A DNA stretch of 10,594 nucleotides from Chloroflexota bacterium. Its GTDB lineage: Bacteria > Chloroflexota > Anaerolineae > Ardenticatenales > Ardenticatenaceae. The stretch spans positions 1 through 10,594 of the forward strand of contig DOUV01000190.1 in NCBI GenBank assembly GCA_003520455.1. Reading direction: 5' to 3'. Below are positions 1 through 5,777 of the stretch, piece after piece. Position numbers and translations under genes: made by a program. Position 1 is the stretch's first letter. Every line of letters starts with the position of its first letter. The notes beneath the pieces were generated by a model. That model saw only the letters and a list, made by a program, of their open reading frames with translations. It searched no databases and had not been told where the DNA came from.

Positions 1-683
1 TGCTCCAGAGCGGCTTTGGCCGTGCGAATGTGCTCCAACCGGCGCTGGCGGAAGGCTACTTCTGCCGCCAGGGCTTCGGGCAGCTCATCCCCCGAACGGG
101 TGGGACCGTACCAGGCGTCTTCCGCCGCATCCGCCGCCCGCGCGGCTGCCAGAAGCGCCTCGATCTCGCGCCCCAGCCGCTCTTCCACCGGCGGCATGCG
201 GCCATAGCTCATCGCCTTGTGCTTGGAAGCATTGGCCAAGACCTTGGAGCCGTCCTGGGCCACGGGCTCCAACCGCACCAACGCCAGCCGCTGCGCCAGG
301 TGTACCACCTGCTCGAACAGGTCCCCCAGCGCCGCCAGGTGCCGCTCGCGGAAGTCGCTCATGGTGCGAAAGTCAGGATGCTGGTCCACCGTCAGGATGC
401 GGAAAGCAATGTCTTCGTACGTCTTGCGCGCCATGACCCGCGAACTGACGACCCCCTGGCAGTACGCATACAACAGCAACTTGGTCATCATGACAGGATG
501 GTAGGGTGGGTAACCCCGGCCGTCGCCCTGTTCGTACACCGACCCGATGGGCGACAGGTCCAGGGTGTCTACGATGTCGCTGAGCAGGTCGACCAGATGG
601 TCCGGCGGCAACCATTCGCGCCGATCGCCCGGCATGGTCAAGGGGCGATCAGGGTCATACGGACGATAGACTCGCTGCACCAT
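1..683 (-). CDS. IS1182-type transposase, N-terminal 227 residues (runs off left edge)
   Basis: DDE transposase that would catalyse transposition of an IS1182-type insertion sequence. The reverse strand is open from an ATG at 683 to the window edge (227 residues, no stop), preceded by AGGGG seven bases upstream. Residues 4-60 carry the family start (RVYRPYDPDRPL, then a WLPPDHL block and GRGYPPYHP at 55-63). Residues 64-125 form the DUF772-like helical block, with a DFRTMSDFRERHL motif near 104-116. VAQDGSKVLANASKHKAMSYG (141-161) contains the presumed first catalytic Asp (D144). The ELPEALA region and a charged helix follow near 200-227. The second Asp and the Glu lie outside the window, so I cannot tell whether the element is complete. 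Family assignment is from recognised motifs and is strong; the exact IS name is unknown. Confidence 0.92.
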   Translation of the reverse strand, partial: MVQRVYRPYDPDRPLTMPGDRREWLPPDHLVDLLSDIVDTLDLSPIGSVYEQGDGRGYPPYHPVMMTKLLLYAYCQGVVSSRVMARKTYEDIAFRILTVDQHPDFRTMSDFRERHLAALGDLFEQVVHLAQRLALVRLEPVAQDGSKVLANASKHKAMSYGRMPPVEERLGREIEALLAAARAADAAEDAWYGPTRSGDELPEALAAEVAFRQRRLEHIRTAKAALE

Positions 684-690
684 GGACGGC
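1..690 (-). mobile_element. IS1182-type insertion sequence, one end (boundary not resolved)
   Basis: The transposase gene implies an insertion sequence whose transposase-start end lies just right of 683, somewhere before the next gene at 793. The other end is off the left edge, so terminal inverted repeats and target duplication cannot be compared. I therefore cannot place the exact boundary; 690 is only a nominal limit. Confidence 0.5.
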
Positions 691-792
691 CCCTTTTGGA
701 ACTGGGTATTCGACCCTGGCATTCTCCATCATTCCTGGCGTTTAGTCAGACAGGCTCCTAGGAAGGACGAAATCTATATCGAGACAGGAAAA

Positions 793-927
793 ATGACGAT
801 TCGGTTGACTCAAACTCAGTACGATGTTCTTGTCGCCGCTTTGGCGCAATCAACAAAAGCAGCCGCAGACGTCCTGTTGGAGATCATCCAGAATCAGGCT
901 GCTGAGACTCTGGATCAACAGCCATGA
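793..927 (+). CDS. Small 44-residue protein, translationally coupled to the next gene
   Basis: I do not recognise this protein. It starts MTIRLTQTQYDVL and ends AAETLDQQP, with no membrane segment or Cys. Most of it could form one or two amphipathic helices (residues 8-36, many Ala, Leu, Ile, Gln). The ATG at 793 is preceded by a purine-rich GACAGGAAAA, a plausible though weak ribosome site. Its TGA stop (925-927) overlaps the ATG of the downstream membrane-protein gene in the sequence ATGA, the classic arrangement for translational coupling. That overlap is the main reason to accept so short a gene. Local base composition is clearly more AT-rich than the IS to the left. It could be a partner or regulator of the membrane protein; nothing in the sequence says which. 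Confidence 0.55.
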   Translation: MTIRLTQTQYDVLVAALAQSTKAAADVLLEIIQNQAAETLDQQP

Positions 928-1364
928 GACAGCAAGTGCAACGATCCAAGACGAGCACTGTGATAATAGCCGGTCTCACGCTAGGAACATTGCTAACAAC
1001 AGCATCACTGTTGCTGCATTTCAGCCTGCTCGCTCCCATGGCTGTCTTGCTTGGCTGGATCGTTGTGATCGTGGCTTATAGGGACCCCGGCCTACCAGGC
1101 TATCGTCTTTCGACGAAGACTATGTTAATCGCTGCTGCCATCGCCTTGATAGCAGGCGTCTTGGCAGGAGCAATGCATACTGGCATTTGCTTCAGCCGAG
1201 GCGAAGATTTATTTCCGACGGCTGCGCGCTTTCTACAGGTGCATTGCCCAAATCTGACGAGCATCGACACATTTACAACAGTTGTTCTTTTCGCCAGCGG
1301 AGGGTTGTATTTTTGGCCCATCACCTTCACAGTCTTAATGTGGGTATGGGCACGGAGACGTTGA
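924..1364 (+). CDS. Four-helix membrane protein of unknown function (146 residues)
   Basis: Integral membrane protein without a family I recognise. Predicted hydrophobic segments lie at about residues 12-32, 34-52, 66-86 and 117-141. The first two form a tight hairpin (around LLHFSLLAPMAVLLGW). A short loop holds YRDPGLPGYRLS (52-63). A longer loop between helices 3 and 4 (about 87-116) holds two Cys (C89, C108) and acidic residues. The N-terminus has three Arg/Lys before helix 1 and the C-terminus ends WARRR, so both ends are probably cytoplasmic. The gene begins inside the stop of the 44-residue gene (ATGA overlap), so the two are expected to be translated from one message. No ribosome site of its own is obvious, consistent with coupling. 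Confidence 0.72.
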   Translation: MRQQVQRSKTSTVIIAGLTLGTLLTTASLLLHFSLLAPMAVLLGWIVVIVAYRDPGLPGYRLSTKTMLIAAAIALIAGVLAGAMHTGICFSRGEDLFPTAARFLQVHCPNLTSIDTFTTVVLFASGGLYFWPITFTVLMWVWARRR

Positions 1365-1637
1365 GTAAGGAGCACGAGGTGCAGAGGCTGGGACACAGCG
1401 TTAAGCATGTCAACCTCAGTGCAGTATGATCTACACAATGCGCTTTTGCCCAGAATAGCGAACGCCAGAAATGTTTCAGTGCTAGCATTCGTAGGTGACG
1501 ACCGGGGAGCGGAGAGGTAAACACACACAGCAACCACTCGATGAGACGGCAAGCGGACGATATCAGGGTCAGAGGATAGGCATGGCTTGCAGACCTCTTA
1601 TGCGGGAGGTCAACAGTAAGGGGTTCCAACTGGCGGG

Positions 1638-2522
1638 GTGATTACTCCTTTGTTGGTCGCCGCCACCGCCTGCGGACCCGTCAGCGGCGACGTTTCCAGC
1701 GCGAGCTACACTTATGATCGTCTCGACCGCTTGGCCAGTGTGACCGAGCCAGACTACACCACCACCTTTGGCGCCTGGTCCAGCGGGACCGCGACCAACA
1801 CCGCCGGGCAGCCACGCCATGCGCCCAAGTACCTCGGCAGCCCCAGCTACGCTTTTGTCTACGATCCCGCCGGCAACATGACCACCCGCTGGCTGCAGCA
1901 GGGGACGAGCTATCTCCAGTACACTCAAGCCTTCAACGCCGACAACCGCCTCTATCAGGTCACTGGGAACGGCTACACCCTCACCTATGACCTGGATGCC
2001 CAGACCGGCGCCACGATCCGCCGCGCTCAAACCAGTGGTGGCAGCACCACCACCACCACCGACTTCGTGCTGCAGTACTACCAGAAAAATGTCACCAGCG
2101 GCGAGGTCACCAAGTTCTACTATTTCGGCGGCCAGCGCATCGCCCAGCGGGTCGGTGCGACGGGGCTGAGCTACATTCAGGGGGATCACTTAGGCAGCGC
2201 CACCCTGCTCACCGACAGTAGCGGAGCAGTCCAGACGCGCTACCGCTTTGCGCCCTACGGCCGCCAGCGGGAAGGCAGTGCCACCACCGACCGGCGCTTC
2301 ACCGGCCAGCGGCTGGAAAGCGCCACGAGTTTGTACGACTCCCAGGCGCGCTCCTATGCCCCCGCGTTGGGCCTGTTCGTCTCCCCGGATCCGATCGTCC
2401 CGGAGCCGGGCCGGCCGGCCGCGCTCAATCGCTTCGCGTATGCACTGGGTAACCCTGTCAAGTACAACGATCCGAGTGGACACTATGTCGTGTGGAACAC
2501 AAGCGAGCGGCGGAGAATGTAA
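1638..2522 (+). CDS. RHS/YD-repeat protein, C-terminal core fragment without N-terminus
   Basis: Fragment of an RHS-type polymorphic-toxin or cell-surface protein. YD repeats are visible (SYTYDRLDRLASV at 23-35, FVYDPAGNMTTRW at 73-85, AFNADNRLYQVTG at 98-110). These are followed by KFYYFGGQRIAQR (159-171) and the RHS core: YIQGDHLGSATLLTDSSG (179-196), RFAPYGRQREG, RFTGQRLESATSLYDSQARSY (220-240), GLFVSPDPIVP and the end mark KYNDPSGHYV (275-284). Complete family members are usually well over 1000 residues, so this 294-residue frame lacks the filament that would enclose a toxin. The only start is a GTG at 1638 without a clear ribosome site. After the DPSG mark only about 13 residues remain, so the variable tip is missing or shifted out of frame. 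Low-complexity ACC repeats encode STTTTT near 136-141. It is probably non-functional, though the frame itself is intact. Confidence 0.85.
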   Translation: MITPLLVAATACGPVSGDVSSASYTYDRLDRLASVTEPDYTTTFGAWSSGTATNTAGQPRHAPKYLGSPSYAFVYDPAGNMTTRWLQQGTSYLQYTQAFNADNRLYQVTGNGYTLTYDLDAQTGATIRRAQTSGGSTTTTTDFVLQYYQKNVTSGEVTKFYYFGGQRIAQRVGATGLSYIQGDHLGSATLLTDSSGAVQTRYRFAPYGRQREGSATTDRRFTGQRLESATSLYDSQARSYAPALGLFVSPDPIVPEPGRPAALNRFAYALGNPVKYNDPSGHYVVWNTSERRRM

Positions 2523-2597
2523 CGGGGGAACCTACTACGCTGGCTTTAGTGTTCTGGATCGCCGCCCAGAGGAAAAAGCTTACCTCAAGGAGGCGAT

Positions 2598-2621
2598 GGA
2601 TCCCAAGCATTTCTTGGATCC
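2598..2621. repeat. Short hairpin directly before the long inverted repeat
   Basis: GGATCC-C-AAG (2598-2607) pairs with CTTGGATCC (2613-2621): nine base pairs with one bulged C and a five-base loop. No T-run follows, so it is not a typical terminator. Its right edge abuts the first base of the long inverted repeat at 2622. Confidence 0.5.
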
Positions 2622-2722
2622 GTGTATAGCGCAAAAAAGTGGGCAGCACGTGTGGGCATCGCCTGATCCGCCCTGCGTTTGTCCGGCAGTCCAAAACTCG
2701 CCCACGAATCTGCGCTATACAC
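2622..2722. repeat. Long imperfect inverted repeat (12 bp + 5x5 internal loop + 6 bp)
   Basis: GTGTATAGCGCA (2622-2633) is the exact reverse complement of TGCGCTATACAC (2711-2722). Moving inwards, five unpaired bases on each side (AAAAA 2634-2638, GAATC 2706-2710) are followed by GTGGGC (2639-2644) pairing with GCCCAC (2700-2705). The loop is 55 bases. The symmetric spacer and two-box layout resemble folded single-strand recombination sites, but the conserved boxes of an integron attC site are not both present (GTTAGGC occurs at 2729-2735, with no matching partner on the left). It lies between the broken RHS tip and higB. Function unknown. Confidence 0.7.
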
Positions 2723-2738
2723 TTCGCCGTTAGGCGGC

Positions 2739-2767
2739 TTGACACCTGTAACGATACAGGTCACACT
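2739..2767 (+). promoter_or_regulatory. Putative higB promoter with overlapping palindromic operator
   Basis: A perfect -35 box TTGACA (2739-2744) runs into a 7-4-7 palindrome, ACCTGTA ACGA TACAGGT (2744-2761). It ends 12 bases before the higB GTG. At the ideal 17-base spacing the -10 would be CACACT (2762-2767), a poor match, so the exact promoter is uncertain. HigA-type antitoxins and HigB-HigA complexes usually repress their own promoter by binding such palindromes. With this -10 the transcript would begin close to the GTG at 2774, that is leaderless or nearly so, which fits the lack of a ribosome site. Confidence 0.5.
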
Positions 2768-2773
2768 TGGTCT

Positions 2774-3052
2774 GTGATCACCGGATTCAAGCACAAAGGA
2801 CTGGTAAGGTTCTTCACGACGGGTACAAGAGCCGGTATCCAGGCCAAACACGCCCATCGCCTTCGGTTGATCCTTAGTCGACTAAACGTCTTGACCAGTC
2901 CGAGAGACATGGACTTGCCCGGCCTCAACCTGCATCAACTGAGCGGCGACCGCAAGGGTCCTTGGGCGGTGAAAGTAAGCGGCAACTGGCGGGTGATCTT
3001 TCGATTTAGCGGCGAAGATGCGACCGACGTGGATTACGAGGACTATCACTGA
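2774..3052 (+). CDS. higB: HigB-like RelE/ParE-superfamily toxin, intact, antitoxin lost
   Basis: Type II toxin of the HigB group, a ribosome-dependent mRNA interferase. The reading from a GTG at 2774 gives 92 residues, the usual family length: start MITGFKHKGLVRFF, then AKHAHRLRLILSRL (24-37), LPGLNLHQLSGDRKGPWAV (48-66), VSGNWRVIFRF (68-78) and the end DVDYEDYH (85-92). His54, Asp90, Tyr91 and His92 sit at the positions that I recall as needed for mRNA cleavage in Proteus vulgaris HigB, so the toxin looks catalytically complete. The same frame stays open upstream, but the extra residues do not resemble the family and run through the inverted repeat. The usual order is higB then higA. Here higA starts 11 bases downstream but is cut after about nine codons. 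The final bases also overlap the end of the opposing acetyltransferase remnant's frame. Confidence 0.9.
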   Translation: MITGFKHKGLVRFFTTGTRAGIQAKHAHRLRLILSRLNVLTSPRDMDLPGLNLHQLSGDRKGPWAVKVSGNWRVIFRFSGEDATDVDYEDYH

Positions 3053-3489
3053 GGTAAAGACGATGCAGATGTACAATCCACCCCATCCCGCGCAGCCCGC
3101 GAGGCGATACCACGCTTGCGTGCGTGTGGCACAACCCCATAGGACAGCGACACCGCAACAGCGCTAGTCGGAACAAGATAGACGATGCCCAGGAACGGTT
3201 CACGTTCATCAACAATCAGGCCACCTCCATGGATGCCGCCCTCGGCCGTCCAGCCTGCGATTAACCCTTGGACAAACGCGGATGCCCACTCATACAAGTC
3301 CTGCCCCAATGGCGGTCCAGGAATCCAAATACCTTCCAAGAGTGACGGATCAGATCCGTAGCGGGCAACTCGGTCAATATCGGAGTGGGCTGGGAGGCGC
3401 AACCGAACCACCCCGTCGGATAACGCGTGCGGTGGTGGCCGCCCCACGGCCACCTTCGCCGGGTGGCGTGATACGAACTCTTGTCTCAC
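3046..3489 (-). pseudogene. GNAT-family N-acetyltransferase, 3'-truncated
   Basis: Remnant of an acetyl-CoA-dependent N-acetyltransferase of the RimJ/RimL-like type. From a GTG at 3489 (AGGAG eight bases upstream) the frame gives 147 residues. DGVVRLRLPAHSDIDRVARY (25-44) is the usual beta1-alpha1 start, and FLGIVYLVP near 98-106 is a core strand. SYGVVPHARKRGIASRAAR (about 115-133) ends in the acetyl-CoA-binding R-x-x-G-x-A motif. Just after this motif, at about 3090, similarity ends. The remaining residues (DGVDCTSASSLPQ) are the reverse strand of the higA start and the higB/higA gap. The last two motifs of the fold are missing, so an active enzyme is unlikely. The break coincides with the break in higA, so one event joined the two. 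Confidence 0.78.
3063..3167 (+). pseudogene. higA: HigA antitoxin remnant, truncated after about nine codons
   Basis: Directly after higB, GAGGTAAAGACG precedes an ATG at 3063 that begins MQMYNPPHP. This is the typical start of HigA antitoxins, which normally continue GEILRE and a helix-turn-helix of the XRE type over about 90-100 residues. Here the similarity stops after the Pro at about 3089, and the frame runs through unrelated sequence to a TAG at 3165-3167. The unrelated part is the opposite strand of the GNAT gene fragment. The DNA-binding and toxin-binding parts are therefore gone. Ribosome site and spacing are preserved, which shows it was once a working operon partner. Confidence 0.8.
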
Positions 3490-3534
3490 CAGTTCACGCT
3501 CCTGTCGGTCGAACCCCGTGCAACGCAGTCATAG

Positions 3535-3858
3535 TCATGTGAACATCAAGTGTGTGTGCTGAGAAAAGCGGCCCAACATATTTTGGGCCATCGCCCAGGC
3601 CACTTGGTTGACCCGGATGCCAGCCCGCACATCCTCGGCGGACCAGGGACTGATGCGGAGAAAGTCGGCCAGATTGGATGCATCGGGCGCCTCGACAAAC
3701 TGACGCGGAAGGTTTGCCAAGGTCTTCTCGTCTTCGCAGACCAGGAGCGCATCGGCCATGTTGAGCATGTGCCGCTGCTGAGGCTTGGACAAGTTGACGT
3801 TCAACTGCTCGAAGAAGGGGCATAGGTGTGGTGGATTGTGTATAATTCGGATGAGCAT
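3535..3858 (-). pseudogene. Transposase remnant, N-terminal part only (IS701-like/Chloroflexota type)
   Basis: From an ATG at 3858 with a strong ribosome site (AGGAGGT, seven bases upstream) the frame gives 107 residues. FFEQLNVNLSKPQQRHMLNM (15-34) and ADALLVCEDEKTLANLPRQF (35-54), then ADFLRISPWSAEDVRAGI (64-81) and VNQVAWAMAQN, are the start of a DDE transposase. I recognise the type from Chloroflexota genomes and place it tentatively near IS701. Similarity ends near residue 93 (about 3580), after which a short unrelated tail ends at a TGA-type stop. All catalytic Asp/Glu residues are missing, so the protein cannot transpose. It lies between the truncated GNAT gene and the intact secreted-protein gene. 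Confidence 0.72.
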
Positions 3859-3929
3859 GGGATGACCTCCTGTTGGAACCGGTAGAATGGCTTTCGGTCA
3901 TTCTACTCAGGAGGCGTCCCATGTTCAGC
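3853..3929. repeat. Imperfect palindrome with a ribosome site and ATG on each strand
   Basis: The centre is an exact 8-bp hairpin: GTAGAATG (3882-3889) and CATTCTAC (3899-3906), loop of nine. On the minus strand the flank reads CAGGAGGTCATCCCATGCTCA; on the plus strand CAGGAGGCGTCCCATGTTCA. They match at most positions if one base is skipped. The minus ATG opens the transposase remnant (3858). The plus ATG (3921) opens a frame starting MFSLPEFSLESS that ends after about 26 codons inside the next gene's 3' end. It could be a leader hairpin of the insertion sequence or the scar of two elements joined head to head. Confidence 0.45.
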
Positions 3930-3944
3930 TTACCCGAGTTTTCG

Positions 3945-5777
3945 CTAGAGTCCAGTCAGGATCATAGGCAGATATATCTTCGACCGACATGCCCCTCCTA
4001 GCGGATCGATGTAGGAGGAGGCAAAGTACACCCATGCTGTAGGAGAAGCACCGGACATCGTGGTGCTCCATGGGGACAACGCGCCACCATACCAATGATC
4101 CGTTGCACCAGGAAAGGCTCCGGCATATGGCTCATTGAGCATTTGGAGCGGATAAATCTGGTGCATAACGGAATCAGCGTCTTTGATGCCAGCGACCGCT
4201 GCCTGCGCTGTGAATTCGACCGCTACAGTAAATGGCCCGGCGATGTCGCCATATCCAACAGTCGATCCATCAAATGAACTTGTTCGCAACACGGTAGCCG
4301 CATAGCTCTGCGAGTCCAAGGCTTCCTGGCTCTTCCCTATAGAACAAAGGAACGCGGCTCCCCAACTTCCGCTGACATCCAGTGCAGTAGCGGTATCGGC
4401 CGGACCAACCCCTGTTTTCATTCGCCGCTGCACTGAATCCCAACCGAACTGAAAAATGGCCTGGCCCAGTTGTTCCGTCGCCTGCTTCCTACCAGATGCG
4501 AGCAGCCCGAAATAGGCTGAGATATTCCCTTCAATCCCAAGGGAAATCAAATTCGGAAACCCAGAATTACGGCCAAACTGTCCAACCACCCAGTCTGCTC
4601 CACGATTCAGGGCGCTATTCAGTGCTGCCGAGTCATTATAAAAACCGCTTTGTTGTAGCCTCCCCAGAGCAATGAGCACCCAACCAACGTTGCCGACCCA
4701 TTCGCACGTATCGATATCTTGAATCATTGTCTCAGTCCCATCGCATTGGCCCATGGTGGGCAGGGGTCGGGTCGGTGGCTGCAAGGACTGATCATAGGAT
4801 GTATACCAGGCCCCGGCATTGGTCTTTCCTATTGGAATCTGGAGAGTCAGGAGCTTTTGGGCCAGGTTGCGAGCCGCGTCTCGGTAAGCCACGTTACCAG
4901 TCTGCTCATACTCATATATGAACACGAGCAATGCTTCTGCTTGCACGTAGGTATTGAAGTTCGAATTCGTTTCTGGGAACCATGCCGGGACGAGACTCAT
5001 ACCGGGTCCGGAGGATTTGATCTGTGCGAGTAACGCATTGGCGGCATTTACCCGGATCGTCGGGTTTGGTGCCACCGATTCGAAGGTAGTCTCGACTAAT
5101 CGATTGGCCGCTCCCGGCTTCAGATCGAGAACTGCGAATTCATCGAGGAATAAGGTGCCAGTGTGTTCCTCTGGAGGTCCCGGCAGGCTCGGGTTGTCGA
5201 ACACTTCACAGCCACTACAACGAACGATCCCAATCTCGAAGTGAGTGATATTGGTCAGATCGAGCTCACCACTGCCGCTCAGTTCCCGGAAATCAATATA
5301 GATCGGCCGCCACACTGGCAGATCGGTGAGGCTTTTCAGGCTGACGGCGAAGAGGTGCCCGGCACCGTCTTGGAGTTTCACCTCAACCGTGTCGTGGCTA
5401 TTGAGGTTTGAGCCGTGAAGCGCGAGGCGGAGGTGTGTGAAGGCGCTGAGGTTTCTGGCGGTGGGCAATGATCGTCGTAGAACGATCCAACTCTGCCCGG
5501 CGTTCGGTGACCCGGGCGGTGCCACATTGATCAGATCGTAATCTATCGCCAGGGCGTTGCCGTGGCAGCCAGCAACCAGTCTGAGCGTCGGGGCCGGAAT
5601 CGTTGAGTCTGCCGTGAAGGTCATTCCCGCTGTCGAGTCAAAGTCATCGACTATTGTGTCGACACGGCCGTCACCGCACGCGTTTGACGAGGAAGGCTGA
5701 GGCAGCACAACATTGGGACTGAACACCAGTCCCAGGAGAGCAAGTGTCACTACCACGAGAACGCGACCGGGATTCAT
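3945..5777 (-). CDS. Secreted protein: carbohydrate-binding-like domain plus alpha/alpha-barrel glycosidase-like domain (610 residues)
   Basis: The start chosen is the ATG at 5777, because GGAGGTG stands six bases upstream and a signal peptide follows (NPGR, then a hydrophobic run to about residue 26, cleavage near LPQP-SSS). A 25-residue upstream extension lacks both. Residues about 43-220 look like a jelly-roll carbohydrate-binding domain: VDDFDS, SWIVLRRSL, LSAFTHLRLALHG, DTVEVKLQDG, PIYIDFREL, ITHFEIGIV, GTLFLDEFAVLDL. Residues about 240-592 are helical hairpins with repeated acidic-aromatic segments (NFNTYVQAEALLVFIYEYEQTG, CEWVGNVGWVLIALG, IEGNISAYFGLLASG, DVSGSWGAAFL, VEFTAQAAVAGI, ASPTAWVYFASSYIDP), as in six-hairpin glycosidases. 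Glu359, Asp467 and Asp560 are among possible catalytic acids, but I cannot assign a family. The end, CRSKIYLPMILTGL, resembles the YLP tails of many Chloroflexota exported proteins. Base composition is more AT-rich than in the genes at the right. It probably binds or cleaves a polysaccharide outside the cell. Confidence 0.8.
   Translation of the reverse strand: MNPGRVLVVVTLALLGLVFSPNVVLPQPSSSNACGDGRVDTIVDDFDSTAGMTFTADSTIPAPTLRLVAGCHGNALAIDYDLINVAPPGSPNAGQSWIVLRRSLPTARNLSAFTHLRLALHGSNLNSHDTVEVKLQDGAGHLFAVSLKSLTDLPVWRPIYIDFRELSGSGELDLTNITHFEIGIVRCSGCEVFDNPSLPGPPEEHTGTLFLDEFAVLDLKPGAANRLVETTFESVAPNPTIRVNAANALLAQIKSSGPGMSLVPAWFPETNSNFNTYVQAEALLVFIYEYEQTGNVAYRDAARNLAQKLLTLQIPIGKTNAGAWYTSYDQSLQPPTRPLPTMGQCDGTETMIQDIDTCEWVGNVGWVLIALGRLQQSGFYNDSAALNSALNRGADWVVGQFGRNSGFPNLISLGIEGNISAYFGLLASGRKQATEQLGQAIFQFGWDSVQRRMKTGVGPADTATALDVSGSWGAAFLCSIGKSQEALDSQSYAATVLRTSSFDGSTVGYGDIAGPFTVAVEFTAQAAVAGIKDADSVMHQIYPLQMLNEPYAGAFPGATDHWYGGALSPWSTTMSGASPTAWVYFASSYIDPLGGACRSKIYLPMILTGL

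Noticed and set aside
30..761. Long plus-strand open frame (243 residues)
   Set aside because: It is the antisense of the transposase gene, which has clear family motifs on the minus strand.
1365..1637. Gene or RNA in the gap between the membrane protein and the RHS fragment
   Set aside because: Only short frames and a six-base dyad (GACCTC 1592-1597 / GAGGTC 1606-1611); nothing supportable.
2040..2062. ACC trinucleotide run as a possible phase-variable repeat
   Set aside because: It is short and encodes a Thr run in frame within the RHS fragment; a multiple-of-three repeat would not switch the frame.
2622..2735. Canonical integron attC site (GTTAGGC plus imperfect inverted repeat before a toxin gene)
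   Set aside because: The right-hand GTTAGGC lacks a matching GCCTAAC-type box at the symmetric position left of 2622 (the sequence there is ATTTCTT), the outer 12-bp stem is longer than attC boxes, and no integrase is in the window. Kept only as a hypothesis.
2458..2857. Minus-strand frames of 90-95 residues opposite the RHS end and higB leader
   Set aside because: No motifs, no ribosome sites, and their sequence mirrors the inverted repeat and the higB start.
3494..3922. 142-residue minus-strand frame
   Set aside because: Arg/Ser/Pro/His-rich shadow of the transposase remnant, with no motifs.
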